Origin: Sinotaia quadrata
Taxonomy: Eukaryota > Mollusca > Gastropoda > Architaenioglossa > Viviparidae
Direction: 5' to 3'
NCBI GenBank assembly: GCA_028829895.1
Contig: CM054181.1
Coordinates: 104,766,360 to 104,830,359, forward strand
Length of the DNA stretch: 64,000 nucleotides
Part shown: in pieces, positions 39,064 to 49,711 of the stretch
Layout of the letters: every line of letters starts with the position of its first letter
Numbering within the stretch: the stretch's first letter is position 1
Made by a program: the position numbers and the translations under genes
Notes under the pieces: model-generated
Database searches by the model: none
What the model saw: the letters and a program-made list of their open reading frames with translations, nothing else
Told to the model about the DNA's origin: nothing

Positions 39064-40005
39064 TCTAAGAGAAGTTGACAAGAGTTTCTTGGGGAAATTC
39101 TGTGTTGCAGTCCAATTAAAGGCGGTGCTGAGTTTTTGCTAAAACTGTGCTGTGGAACTGACCGACATGTGGAGGAAGTCACCCGTAAGTCTATACGAGG
39201 AAGACAGCGTTTTCTTTTCCATCCGAGAGTGAAGTCAGTGAGTACCCAGAACGTGTTACCAAGTCCGTTGTCACGAAGTGATATAAGTACCTATAGTATT
39301 CTGACTGTCAGTGGACCTTGTCTTGTTTGACACTGCATAATGAATTGTTTGGCAGCGTGTCCTGTCCGCCATCTGTGAGTGAGAAGCTGCAAACAAGCAT
39401 TTATCTAGTGTATCGATAGTGTCAGAAGTCAGTCAAGCGAAACCTGATGGTACACAAATCGGGTGGAAATATTATTGAAATTTTATTTATTTTCCTTTTT
39501 TTTTGGTATCATCACGTGATACAAGTGTTCGTACTGATTGTTTTAGAGTGATGACCGTTTTTCACTTTCTTCAAAATACTTAAAACAGGAAAGATGACAC
39601 TGAAACAACATGACATAGCAGAAAGATTTAACGAAATTACATATAAATAAGTTAGAAAAGAAATCCTCTCTCACAGTTTAGCAGAAAGTAGAATAAAAGA
39701 TTCACAACATTTGTCAGGCAGTCTTGTAAATGAAAGGAATAGAACATCTTCAATTGCCTTTGTTTGTGAGTGACACGTAGCTTAATAATAATTTTGCAAT
39801 TAAATGTCACATGCCCTCTTAGAATAGTTATATAACTATAAGAACCATAAGTATCAACTCTGGAAAGAACCATGGACATCCACAGATATCTGCTAGTAAA
39901 AGGAAATTCTGAGTGGAGTGAGATAAAAGGGTTTGAGTGCTTTTCCACTCAGTAAAAAAAAGGGGGGGGGACAATGCATGTCCATCCTAGATTCATGATG
40001 AATCA
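39060..40005. other. Unassigned DNA after the GT repeat
   Basis: 39,095-39,190 is of balanced composition and has a good splice-donor-like site (tcacccgtaagt at 39180). It could be a non-coding first exon, but nothing further supports that. Confidence 0.25.
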
Positions 40006-40009
40006 TAAC

Positions 40010-40305
40010 AGTGTTCTTATCGAGGATCACTTACCTAAAAAAAAGTGCAATGTACACAATGATTTTGCACTGCACAAACAGTGTAGTTATCGAGGATCAC
40101 TTACCTAAAAAAAAGTGCAATCTACACAATGATTTTGCACTGCACAGTATAGTTATCGAGGGTCACTTACCTAAAAAAAAAAAAAAAAAAAAGTGCAATG
40201 TACACAATGATTTTGCACTGCACAGTGTAGTTATCGAGGATCACTTACCTAAAAAAAAAAAAAAAAGTGCAATCTACCCAATGATTTTGCACTGCACAAA
40301 CTTCA
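40010..40305. repeat. ~65-70-bp tandem repeat with variable A-tracts, four copies
   Basis: Each copy reads atcgaggatcacttacctaa, an A-run of 8 to 19, then gtgcaatgtacacaatgatt ending in ttgcac. gtgcaa...ttgcac is a 6-bp inverted repeat inside every copy. The A-runs differ between copies. Confidence 0.92.
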
Positions 40306-40599
40306 TGAAATATCTTCTTGGTCCAATCTTATATTTTCCCCTTGGATGCTGTTAATGTCACACTGGGGAATATCAATAAAAAGGTAAGCAGACTGGAATA
40401 TTGTACCTAAACACTATAGTTCATGGATTGAAATAGAGAAAAAGACCTTAAATTTTAACTGTTCATGTTTTACAGGATTCATATCCTATACAGGAGTGAG
40501 CAGACTATTGATATCTAGAGCCTGACTCCTTTTGGTCCAGTTCTAGCTCAAGACTACAAACTACTATCAGTGTTGCAAAATGTTGCATGAATGTTGCGA

Positions 40600-41470
40600 A
40601 ATTGTGAGGTTTCGAGCACGTGGAATTTTTTCACATGGCCAGCTCCATGTTGCATTGTCGCATTCATGGGGATGGGAAATAAGAAAAAGTAATTGGTAAA
40701 TTGTGCTTGAAAATTTATTTTTCTCATACAATATAAATACATTTTTAGGTAATGAGGCAATTATGAATGAAGAAATTTGCCAAGATCGATGATTATATTT
40801 AAATAATGGGCAACTGCAAAGATGGAGTGCCTAACAAGGCCAAGAAACTCTTAATCATCTGACGATGCAAAATGCAGTACAAATGTCACTAAAGCATCCT
40901 TGACCTCCAAGCATGCAGGGGTTTTGGAGAGCACTGCTAAAGCATCCTTGACCTTCTAGCATATGGGAGTTTTTTTTTACATGGCCAGCTTTATGTTGCA
41001 TTATCATGTTCATGAGGATGGAAAATAAGAAAATAAGTAATTGTTAAATAGAATTTGAAATTTTCTTTTCCCCATAGAATGTTAGTACATTTTTAAGCAA
41101 TTATGAATGAAGTAGAGTATTTTCCACCCATCATCAATGGATCTTTTCACATCCACAATTGCATCACTGATAGCTATCAAATGTAGAGCAGAGCGATGAT
41201 TAGATTTAAATCATGAGCGACCGCAAGGATGGAGGGCTCTACAATGCTAGTCATCCTTGACTTTCGAGAATGTTGGAGGTTTTTCCACATGGCCAGCTTT
41301 AAATTGCATTGTCACGTTCACGACCCATAAGCATCTTTGACCTTCGAGCACAAGAGAGTATTTTTATATGTTGCTTTGTTGCATTCATGAAACATCAAAG
41401 TACTCATAAAAAATCTGACAGTCGAGGTCATTTGCTAAATGATGCTCGAATTTTCACTCGCAATGTGACA
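40600..41470. repeat. Degenerate ~300-350-bp tandem repeat, about 2.5 copies
   Basis: Shared landmarks recur in order: acatggccagct at 40634, 40980 and 41288; caattatgaatgaag at 40759 and 41098; gatgattaNatttaaat at 40790 and 41198. Many substitutions and indels. Confidence 0.7.
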
Positions 41471-41479
41471 TAGTGTAAA

Positions 41480-43075
41480 AATACTAACCGAGCAGGTAAG
41501 GAACAAAAGTTATAAAAACTGTCAGTGGAAAGGGAATAATGGATAGAATGATACAGTTTTAACTTCTGAAATGTTTCGGCAAACCCATTGCACACTACAC
41601 GATAAAGTACACTATGACATTGTCAGTACAGCCACAGTCACTGAGTTTAATTTCATTCCACCGATTGACCCGGCGACACATCATTTTTTGTTGTTGTTGT
41701 TGCTGTATGCCTGCCTGGAATACGTAATCCTGAGTAGTGCGATGGGCACCCATCCCAGCTTAGGTACGGTCAAGGTCATTTGCTAAATGATCCTCGAATT
41801 TTCTCTCTCAATGTGGCTTATAATTAAGCCTTCCAATAAACAAATTCATTTCTGTTCCTAGCAATGAATTCATTTTAATTTTCCACCCGTCATATTCTAG
41901 TTTGTAACTATTGATGGCATCAAGTGCGTACTGGGTAAGCGACCGGAAGCTGACAACAAAAATTGGAGCCTGTAAGTTAAAAAAAAAAAAAACACATACA
42001 AGTTTGCAAAACTGACACAGCAGTATGTTTTATTTAGTGAAAAGTGCGACCACCAGCCCTTGTGCTGACGTACGAAATGACGTGGATAGCGCCCCCCCCA
42101 AAAAAAAAAAACAAAAAAAAAACCGCTCCACGTGACCAGCATGCTGTGCACCTTGTTACACTTGCGAAAAAGCTATGCAGGTGATTGACTTTTCTCATCG
42201 CAGTCTTTGAGGTATTCCAGTCGAGAATAAAGCTCTTTTGTGAGTTCAACTTATTCTATTCTTTCTTAGCTTATCAATTCTGTTTTTCTCACTTAGGGAA
42301 CTTTGCAATGGACTTAAGTCCATGTCTTCACTGTGGAAAGAACTGACAATGAAATGAATTATGTCAACAACAAACCAAATACAAACACAAAACTAAATTC
42401 ACAAATACGTACACAAATCAAACAAAAACAAATTAATGTAAAGTCCCACATCCCTTGTGTCCTGATACATTTTTAGCCTGAAATTAGCAGTCATTATGTA
42501 CATTCGATTGACGAGCGAGACAAACCACATACTGAATGTGCGCGCGCATGCGTATGCGTAAATGCAACTGACAATTTTCTTTGTTACAGAAAGACTGATG
42601 GATGAAAAGAAATGAAAGTCAGGTAAACACTCTTCAATGTAGCCCGCGGGCTCAGGTAGCAATCTATCACTTAAGAAGTTTTTAGGCCATGTAAAAAATA
42701 ATAATAAAATATAAGACAAATAAAAAAATAATAAAATTTAATGCGATTTAATCAGCTCAGTGAACTGGGGGATGTTTGTTTCAAAGTCCAACTCTTTTGT
42801 TTTGCAGAGGTTTGCTTAGACTTCCCTTCACATGTAATGGGAGATGGGTGTACAAGGTGGACGAGAAGAATGGAGATTTTGTCGACACCCCCTCCCCCCA
42901 AAAAAATAAATCAGCTGAACTGTTGTGTCGTTAGAAATAAGTTTGTCAAGCTATAACAATACCATTTGCATGCATACTGGTGCTATTTTCAATGTCCTGC
43001 GTTTTGGGAATTCAAGGTAGTTTATGTTTAATGATAAGAAATTCATGATAATGTATTGATAATTAAGTCAAGGTA
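41480..43075. other. Intergenic DNA, no recognised gene
   Basis: caaggtcatttgctaaatga (41770) repeats a phrase near 41424, so the older repeat continues in fragments. Short homopolymers lie at 41980 and 42100. No coding block was recognised. Confidence 0.45.
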
Positions 43076-43084
43076 ATGTCATTT

Positions 43085-43520
43085 TACTGCTGAGGAGTTC
43101 AAGAAATATGTCTTCATTAACATCATAAGGCGTTCAAGAAATATGTCTTCATTAACATCATAAGGCGTTCAAGAAAATGTCATCATTAACATCATAAGGC
43201 GTTCAAGAAATATGTCTTCATTAACATCATAAGGCGTTCAAGAAAATGTCATCATTAACATCATAAGGCGTTCAAGAAAATGTCATCATTAACACCATAA
43301 GGCGTTCAAGAAAATGTCATCATTAACATCATAAGGCGTTCAAGAAAATGTCATCATTAACATCATAAGGCGTTCAAGAAAATGTCATCATTAACATCAT
43401 AAGGCGTTCAAGAAAATGTCATCATTAACATAAGGCGTTCAAGAAAATGTCATCATTAACATCATAAGGCGTTCAAGAAAATGTCATCATTATCATCATA
43501 AGGCGTTCAAGATATTTTAC
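43085..43520. repeat. 34-bp minisatellite, about 12 copies
   Basis: Unit aaggcgttcaagaaaatgtc plus atcattaacatcat. Early copies carry agaaatatgtcttc instead. One copy lacks four bases and another has tatcatcat. Confidence 0.95.
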
Positions 43521-43539
43521 TGATAAGGAAACGAAAGCG

Positions 43540-44030
43540 TTTATTTATTTTTTAAAAAATTGAATTTAATATATTACCTTTACTGCAAAGGAATTTAAGA
43601 TATTTTGTATATTTCTTATAAAGAATATAAGATAGTATGCATTTAACTCTATAAAATTTGAGTTAATATGGCTTTAATTTAAAGGATTCTTTCTGTAAGG
43701 AGTTGAAGATATTTTTTACTAATGAGTTTAAGAAATACACATAATGTAAGCACAGTATAGAATTTGCTTATAAGAAATTCAAGATAATTTTTTTTCTACT
43801 GATAAGATTCCATTCTATCATCATGATAAGAAGAAAGAATAGAAGACAATGTGAACAGACAGTACTATACTGATAAAGATAAAAGACAATGTGAACAGAC
43901 AGCACTTTACTGATAAAGAATAGAAGACAATGTGCATAGACTGTTATGATTTCAAGATGAAGTGTCTTTATTGCTAAAGAATTCAAAATAATGTCTTATC
44001 GATTAGCAAACGATAACGAGAGTAAGGGGT
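43540..44030. other. AT-rich spacer with diverged repeat pieces
   Basis: aagacaatgtgaacagacag recurs near 43843 and 43891, with a partial copy near 43927. Phrases such as gaattcaagataatttt echo the neighbouring 34-bp array. Confidence 0.6.
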
Positions 44031-44039
44031 CACTGATAT

Positions 44040-44445
44040 GAACCAAACGGTTATTAGACAAACTGTAAACAACAAGCGTCAACAGCACCAAACGGTTATT
44101 AGACAAACTGTAAACAACAAGCGTCAACAGCACCAAACGGTTATTAGACAAACTGTAAACAACAAGCGTCAACAGCACCAAACGGTTATTAGATAAGCAG
44201 TAAACAACGACAACACCACCAAACGGTTGTTAGATAAGCAGTAAACAACGACAACACCACCAAACGGTTGTTAGATAAGCAGTAAACAACGACAACACCA
44301 CCAAACGGTTGTTAGATAAGCAGTAAACAACGACAACACCACCAAACGTTTGTTAGATAAGCAGTAAACAACGACAATAACACCAAACGTTTGTTAGATA
44401 AGCAGTAAACAACGACAATAACACCAAACGATTGTTAGATAAGCA
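44040..44445. repeat. 45-bp minisatellite (3-4 copies) passing into a related 41-bp unit (6-7 copies)
   Basis: Left units: accaaacggttattagacaa ... aacaagcgtcaacag. Right units: accaaacggttgttagataa ... aacgacaacac. Both share the accaaacgg head, so one unit type replaced the other during expansion. Confidence 0.95.
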
Positions 44446-44679
44446 GTGTACAGGATACGCTGAGATTTCGAGAGCACATTCAAGTTGACAGCCGACGGAG
44501 TTTTTTTAATTTTTAAACAATAAATTACTGTCGTCGACTGCCTAGTCTGACCATAAATTCTTTTGACAGATGGACTTACTTTGAATTTCCACATTCGTAA
44601 TGTGTCGCGCGCGGATTCTGAGTGTGTGTTTGTGACGTCATCTCTTCTTAGTTATTTCATTAGTATACATATATTCGGC

Positions 44680-45170
44680 TAGTCAAAGGACAGGTGGGCG
44701 AATTATAGTAAAAATAATTATGTTCTTTTTAGGTAGTCAAAGGTCAGGTGGATGAACTATAATAAAAATAATTGTTCTTTTTAGGTAGTCAAAAAGTCAG
44801 GTGGACGAACTATAGTAAAAATAGTTATGTTCTTTTTAGGTAGTCAAAAAGTCAGGTGAACGAACTATAGTAAAAACAATTATGTTCTTTTTAGGTAGTC
44901 AAAAGTCAGGTGAACGAACTATAGTAAAAATAATTATGTTCTTTTTAGGTAGTCAAAAGTCAGGTGGACGAACTATAGTAAAAATAATTATGTTCTTTTT
45001 AGGTAGTCAAAAGTCAGGTGGACGAACTATAGTAAAAATAATTATGTTCTTTTTAGGTAGTCAAAAGTCAGGTGGACGAACTATAGTAAAAATAATCATG
45101 TTCTTTTTAGGTAGTCAAAGGTCAGATGGACGAACTATAGTAAAAATAATTATGTTCTTTTTGGGTACTC
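44680..45170. repeat. 54-bp minisatellite, about 8-9 copies
   Basis: Unit includes aggtagtcaaaagtcaggtg and gacgaactatagtaaaaata. The 54-bp period is a multiple of three, which keeps a 102-codon frame open (44882-45190). That frame is judged a repeat artefact. Confidence 0.95.
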
Positions 45171-45189
45171 ACCGCTCATCTTATTCCTA

Positions 45190-46270
45190 GAAGGATTTTG
45201 TAGCCGGATTCTAAGACGTTATCTTTCTCATCCAAACAGTCTCCTCATTCATCAAACCATGTTTGACAACAGGAGACTTTTTTCTCACAGGAGTTATTTC
45301 GATCTGCCTGATTTAACTGTTTATTAGCCCCCACCCAGCACCCATGTTTATTTCCTTTACATACTAAAGGAATATGTGTTAAGAAGGTAAATACAAATAA
45401 CAACAATGTTTATTAACCGTCGAACACTTAACACCAAAGTGTAATTAATTAATAGTCTAGAGCGACAACATTACACAAATATATTATTCATAAGAAAAGT
45501 TATTAAATTACTATTCACTAATTATAACATTTTAACATTTTATCAAATCCTTTACTGAAACAACGGGTGTGTGTTTGGATAGAACAGGAGAAGACGTAAT
45601 GAACAGTTACAACCTGGCGGACTGAAGTAACAGTTCGTGGTAGTGACGTTACGTCGGGTTACTTGGCACTGTTCGTAGGCTTGACTCCAAGCGCTATACA
45701 TAATTTCCATGAGTGAAGGCAAACAGACCGCTCAAAAGAAAGTCCTCTTCAAGACGTTAGAATAGTAAACCACAAAACGCTTCTACCGTCTTTATCTGAA
45801 CACTTCCTTCTCCTAAACAACCATTGTTCACAGTTTCAACAAAATTCTCTCTTCAAAGTCACACAGGAGACATTTCACTCGAGTAGTCAATGAATGAATG
45901 TTCTCGAACGTATGTCGAATATCTATAAATACTTTCATACAAGAATATAAAATTCATAGCTACTGGCTCAAAATCAAGTGCAATTACTACATTACACACC
46001 CACTATCCTAGACGATACAAGGAGAATATATTAGCACCTGATTGATGACCATCTCTTGACCAGTACGAATAGGGATATATCAATTCGCTATTTACAGCAA
46101 CACCAACAGTCAAGTTAAAACTAAGTCATCAGTCGCCGACATGGTCAAATTAAAAAAAAAAATGTGCACGTCAGTATGACTAATAGTATGAACAAAGTGA
46201 AAATTAAATATAAAAAATATGTTACCTTGTATCATAGTGTTATTGTTTGAAATAAATAGGTCGACAAATT
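45190..46270. other. Non-array spacer in the minisatellite cluster, unassigned
   Basis: 1.1 kb of non-repetitive sequence. 45,400-45,960 (tgtttattaaccgtcgaaca onwards) has the composition of a retroelement LTR in - orientation, but no paired copy or matching ends are present in the window. Confidence 0.25.
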
Positions 46271-46278
46271 GGATTGTA

Positions 46279-46315
46279 CTCTCTCTCTCTCTCTCTCCCT
46301 CTCTCTCTCCTCTCC
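46279..46315. repeat. (CT)n microsatellite
   Basis: Imperfect ct dinucleotide run. Confidence 0.93.
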
Positions 46316-46439
46316 CCCACCGCCTGCCTCCACCTCCTCAACTTTTGTTAGGAGCAGGGTCGTGTATAAACAACCACGCCTGTAATTATGAAATACAGTG
46401 GAATTAACGCCAGCGCATTACTAGAACAACATCGGCTGA

Positions 46440-46980
46440 ACACTTCTATGCATATGAGAGTGACAGATGGAAAAGGAATGAGAGAAAGAAAGAAATTTTA
46501 AACAAAAACAGATGAGAGAAGAGAGATAAAGATAAGTGTGATAGGAAGAGAGACTTTTAAAAGAGATGAGGAGGTAAAAAGCGAGAAAGAAAGAAAGAAA
46601 AATCAGGGAGAGTAATATAGCTAGAATGCGAAAATAATTACTTTTTTTTTTTAAATAAAGAGAAACGACAACAGAGAGACAGAAAGACTAAGAGAACAAA
46701 ATAGAAAGAAATTAATTTTAAAAAATACAAGAGATAGAGATGGAGAAGGTGATAGAGAAAAATAGAGACGAAGAGTGACAGAGAGATATGGAGAGAGTGG
46801 CAAAACAGAGACGAGGGGAGGAAGGAGAGAGAGAAATAGATGGAGAGAATGACATAGAAAGATGAAGATGGAGAGAGAGCGACACAGTGATGGAGAATGG
46901 GAAAAAAGGAGAGATGGGGAGAGAGAGAGAGAGAGAGAGAGACACGCCCGAAAAACGAGTCACTACTGGTGAGCATACTG
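46440..46980. repeat. Polypurine (GA-rich) tract
   Basis: About 500 bp in which the + strand is overwhelmingly A and G (gagagagagagag, agaaagaaagaaag and similar), leading directly into the 36-bp array. Confidence 0.85.
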
Positions 46981-46983
46981 AAA

Positions 46984-47632
46984 GGGAAAACAATAAAACA
47001 CTTAGATCTTGGAAACAAAGGGAAAACAATAAAACACTTAGATCTTGGAAACAAAGGGAAAACAATAAAACACTTAGACCTTGGAAACAAAGGGAAAACA
47101 ATAAAACACTTAGACCTTGGAAACAAAGGGAAAACAATAAAACACTTAGACCTTGGAAACAAAGGGAAAACAATAAAACACTTAGATCTTGGAAACAAAG
47201 GGAAAACAATAAAACACTTAGATCTTGGAAACAAAGGGAAAACAATAAAACACTTAGATCTTGGAAACAAAGGGAAAACAATAAAACACTTAGATCTTGG
47301 AAACAAAGGGAAAACAATAAAACACTTAGATCTTGGAAACAAAGGGAAAACAATAAAACACTTAGATCTTGGAAACAAAGGGAAAACAATAAAACACTTA
47401 GATCTTGGAAACAAAGGGAAAACAATAAAACACTTAGACCTTGGAAACAAAGGGAAAACAATAAAACACTTAGATCTTGGAAACAAAGGGAAAACAATAA
47501 AACACTTAGATCTTGGAAACAAAGGGAAAACAATAAAACACTTAGATCTTGGAAACAAAGGGAAAACAATAAAACACTTAGATCTTGGAAACAAAGGGAA
47601 AACAATAAAACACTTAGATCTTGGAAACAAAG
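46984..47632. repeat. 36-bp minisatellite, 18 copies, very homogeneous
   Basis: Unit contains gggaaaacaataaaacactt. The only recurrent variant is agatctt against agacctt, the C form being in copies 3, 4, 5 and 13. Because 36 is divisible by three and the unit lacks stops in four frames, frames of 264 to 332 codons appear on both strands. They consist of an identical 12-residue period and are not considered genes. Confidence 0.97.
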
Positions 47633-47814
47633 GCAAAGACCGACGTCTTTCTTTGCGATGCGTTTACATTACTTTAAAACAAAAATATTAATTTAAATTT
47701 TGCATTATATTTAAATTATGATCTGGACGGTATTCAGGACAGAACATTCGTGTCACTTTGACCCAGCACAAGGTGACGGCTTTTTGAGTCATATTCCACC
47801 CGTTTCTCGCCTGC

Positions 47815-48510
47815 ACTGGGAAAAACAATTTCTCACCTGCACCGCAATAGGACAAACAATTTCTCACCTGCACCGCAATAGGACAAACAATTTCTCACCT
47901 GCACCGCACTAGGACAAAGAGTTTCTCACCTGTACCACACTAGGACAAACAATTTCTCACCTGCACCGCAATAGGACAAATAATTTCTCACCTGCACCGC
48001 ACTAGGACAAAGAGTTTCTCACCTGTACCACACTAGGACAAACAATTTCTCACCTGCACCGCACTAGGACAAAGAGTTTCTCACCTGCACCACACTAGGA
48101 CAAAGAGTTTCTCACCTGTACCACACTAGGACAAAGAGTTTCTCACCTGTACCACACTAGGACAAACAATTTCTCACCTGCACCGCACTAGGACAAAGAG
48201 TTTCTCACCTGCACCACACTAGGACAAAGAGTTTCTCACCTGCACCACACTAGGACAAACAATTTCTCACCTGCACCGCACTAGGACAAAGAGTTTCTCA
48301 CCTGCACCACACTAGGACAAAGAGTTTCTCACCTGCACCACACTAGGACAAACAGTTTCTCACCTGCACCACACTAGGACAAAGAGTTTCTCACCTGCAC
48401 CACACTAGGACAAACAGTTTCTCACCTGCACCACACTAGGACAAACAGTTTCTCACCTGCACCACACTAGGACAAACAATTTCTCACCTGTACCATTTTA
48501 GGACAAATTT
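47815..48510. repeat. 31-bp minisatellite, about 22 copies
   Basis: Unit contains tttctcacctgcaccgcact and aggacaaaca or aggacaaaga. Alternating caat/gagt/cagt variants occur along the array in irregular order. Confidence 0.96.
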
Positions 48511-48514
48511 GCAT

Positions 48515-48965
48515 CAAATTAGCACTACACTAGAACAAACAATTTATCGGTAAATTAATTAATTAATTAATCTCGGAGCAACTTTTATGCCCCACGGAAC
48601 CGCACGCTCTGTTATTAATGTTCTGGGTGACCAATTTTAAAATACCCCCCCCCTCCCCCAGTTTTATCTACTTCAAATACATAAAAGTTTGTTCAGTAGG
48701 AGCTTAAGATTACCCGAAGAAAAATAAAATATACAATTATATGAAACCTACTATTTATTTGTATCAATCTAGCAGTCCGTAGCAGACTTAAAATAGTGCA
48801 TTCTAGACAACTGTTTTATACAACTGTTTTATATAACTGATTGATTCGTGCGTAGTTTGACCAGTTTCATTTTTGCATTGGGACAGACACGCATGTTCAG
48901 TCAGATGTCCAAGGCCACGATACGTCCTTAATAGATTCTACACGAAACCAACGTTCCCTTTAATA
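48515..48965. other. Spacer between arrays, nothing recognised
   Basis: Single-copy-looking AT-rich sequence with a short C-run near 48,645. Confidence 0.5.
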
Positions 48966-48969
48966 TTTT

Positions 48970-49600
48970 TTCTGTGTGCGCTGAACTTTTTTCCCCTATG
49001 TGCACCGAACTTTTATCCCTGTGTACACCGAACTTTCCCCCTTGTGTGCACCGAACTTTTATCTCTGTGTACACCGAACTTTCCCCTTGTGAGCACCGAA
49101 CTTTTATCCCTGTGTACACCGAACTTTCCCCCGTGTGTGCACCGAACTTTTATCCCTGTGTACACCGAACTTTTATCCCTGTGTACACCGAACTTTTATC
49201 CCTGTATACACCGAACTTTTATCCCTGTGTACACCGAACTTTTATCCCTGTGTACACCGAACTTTCCCCCTTGTGTACACCGAACTTTCCCCCTGTGAGC
49301 ACCGAACTTTTATCCCTGTGTACACCGAACTTTCCCCCTTGTGTGCACCGAACTTTTATCCCTGTGTACACCGAACTTTTTCCCCTGTGTACACCGAACT
49401 TTTATCCCTGTGTACACCGAACTTTTTCCCCTGTGTACACCGAACTTTTTCCCCTGTGTAACACCGAACTTTTATCCCTGTGTACACCGAACTTTTATCC
49501 CTGTGTACACCGAACTTTTTCCCCTGTGTACACCGAACTTTTTCCCCTGTGTAACACCGAACTTTTATCACTGTGTACACCGAACTTTTTCTCCTGTGTG
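48970..49600. repeat. ~23-bp minisatellite, about 27 copies
   Basis: Unit tgtgtacaccgaacttttat plus ccc, with variants cccccttg and tcccc in the spacer. It translates as a 23-residue period in shifting frames (up to 215 codons), again a repeat artefact. It ends about 110 bp before the LTR element. Confidence 0.95.
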
Positions 49601-49706
49601 CGCGGAATGGCGGTTGTTTGAGCTTGTGCATGGAATTTTGAAACTGCTGCGTGGCATTTTCTAATGAGCTGCGCGGCCGCGCATCTTAGAGGGAATATTG
49701 CACATA

Positions 49707-49711
49707 ACACC
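49707..49711. repeat. Target-site duplication, left copy
   Basis: ACACC directly before the TGTCACA end of the element; repeated at 58184-58188. Confidence 0.9.

Noticed and set aside
38885..39182. Cys/Val- or Thr/His-rich frames
   Set aside because: Translations of the (GT)n microsatellite; the same applies at 14890-15175, 58848-59036 and 60260-60550.
39136..39330. Possible first exon with a gtaagt donor at 39185
   Set aside because: One donor-like site without a partner acceptor, conserved peptide or promoter signal; kept only as a remark.
46638..47696. Four overlapping long open frames (up to 332 codons) on both strands
   Set aside because: They are translations of a 36-bp tandem repeat whose unit lacks stops; identical 12-residue period, no start context or splice structure of note.
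47815..48510. CRISPR-like regular 31-bp repeats
   Set aside because: No unique spacers; units are contiguous, and the genome is eukaryotic.
48873..49710. Frames of 107-215 codons rich in Cys, Pro and Thr
   Set aside because: Products of the 23-bp array; the three frames give the same peptide cyclically shifted.
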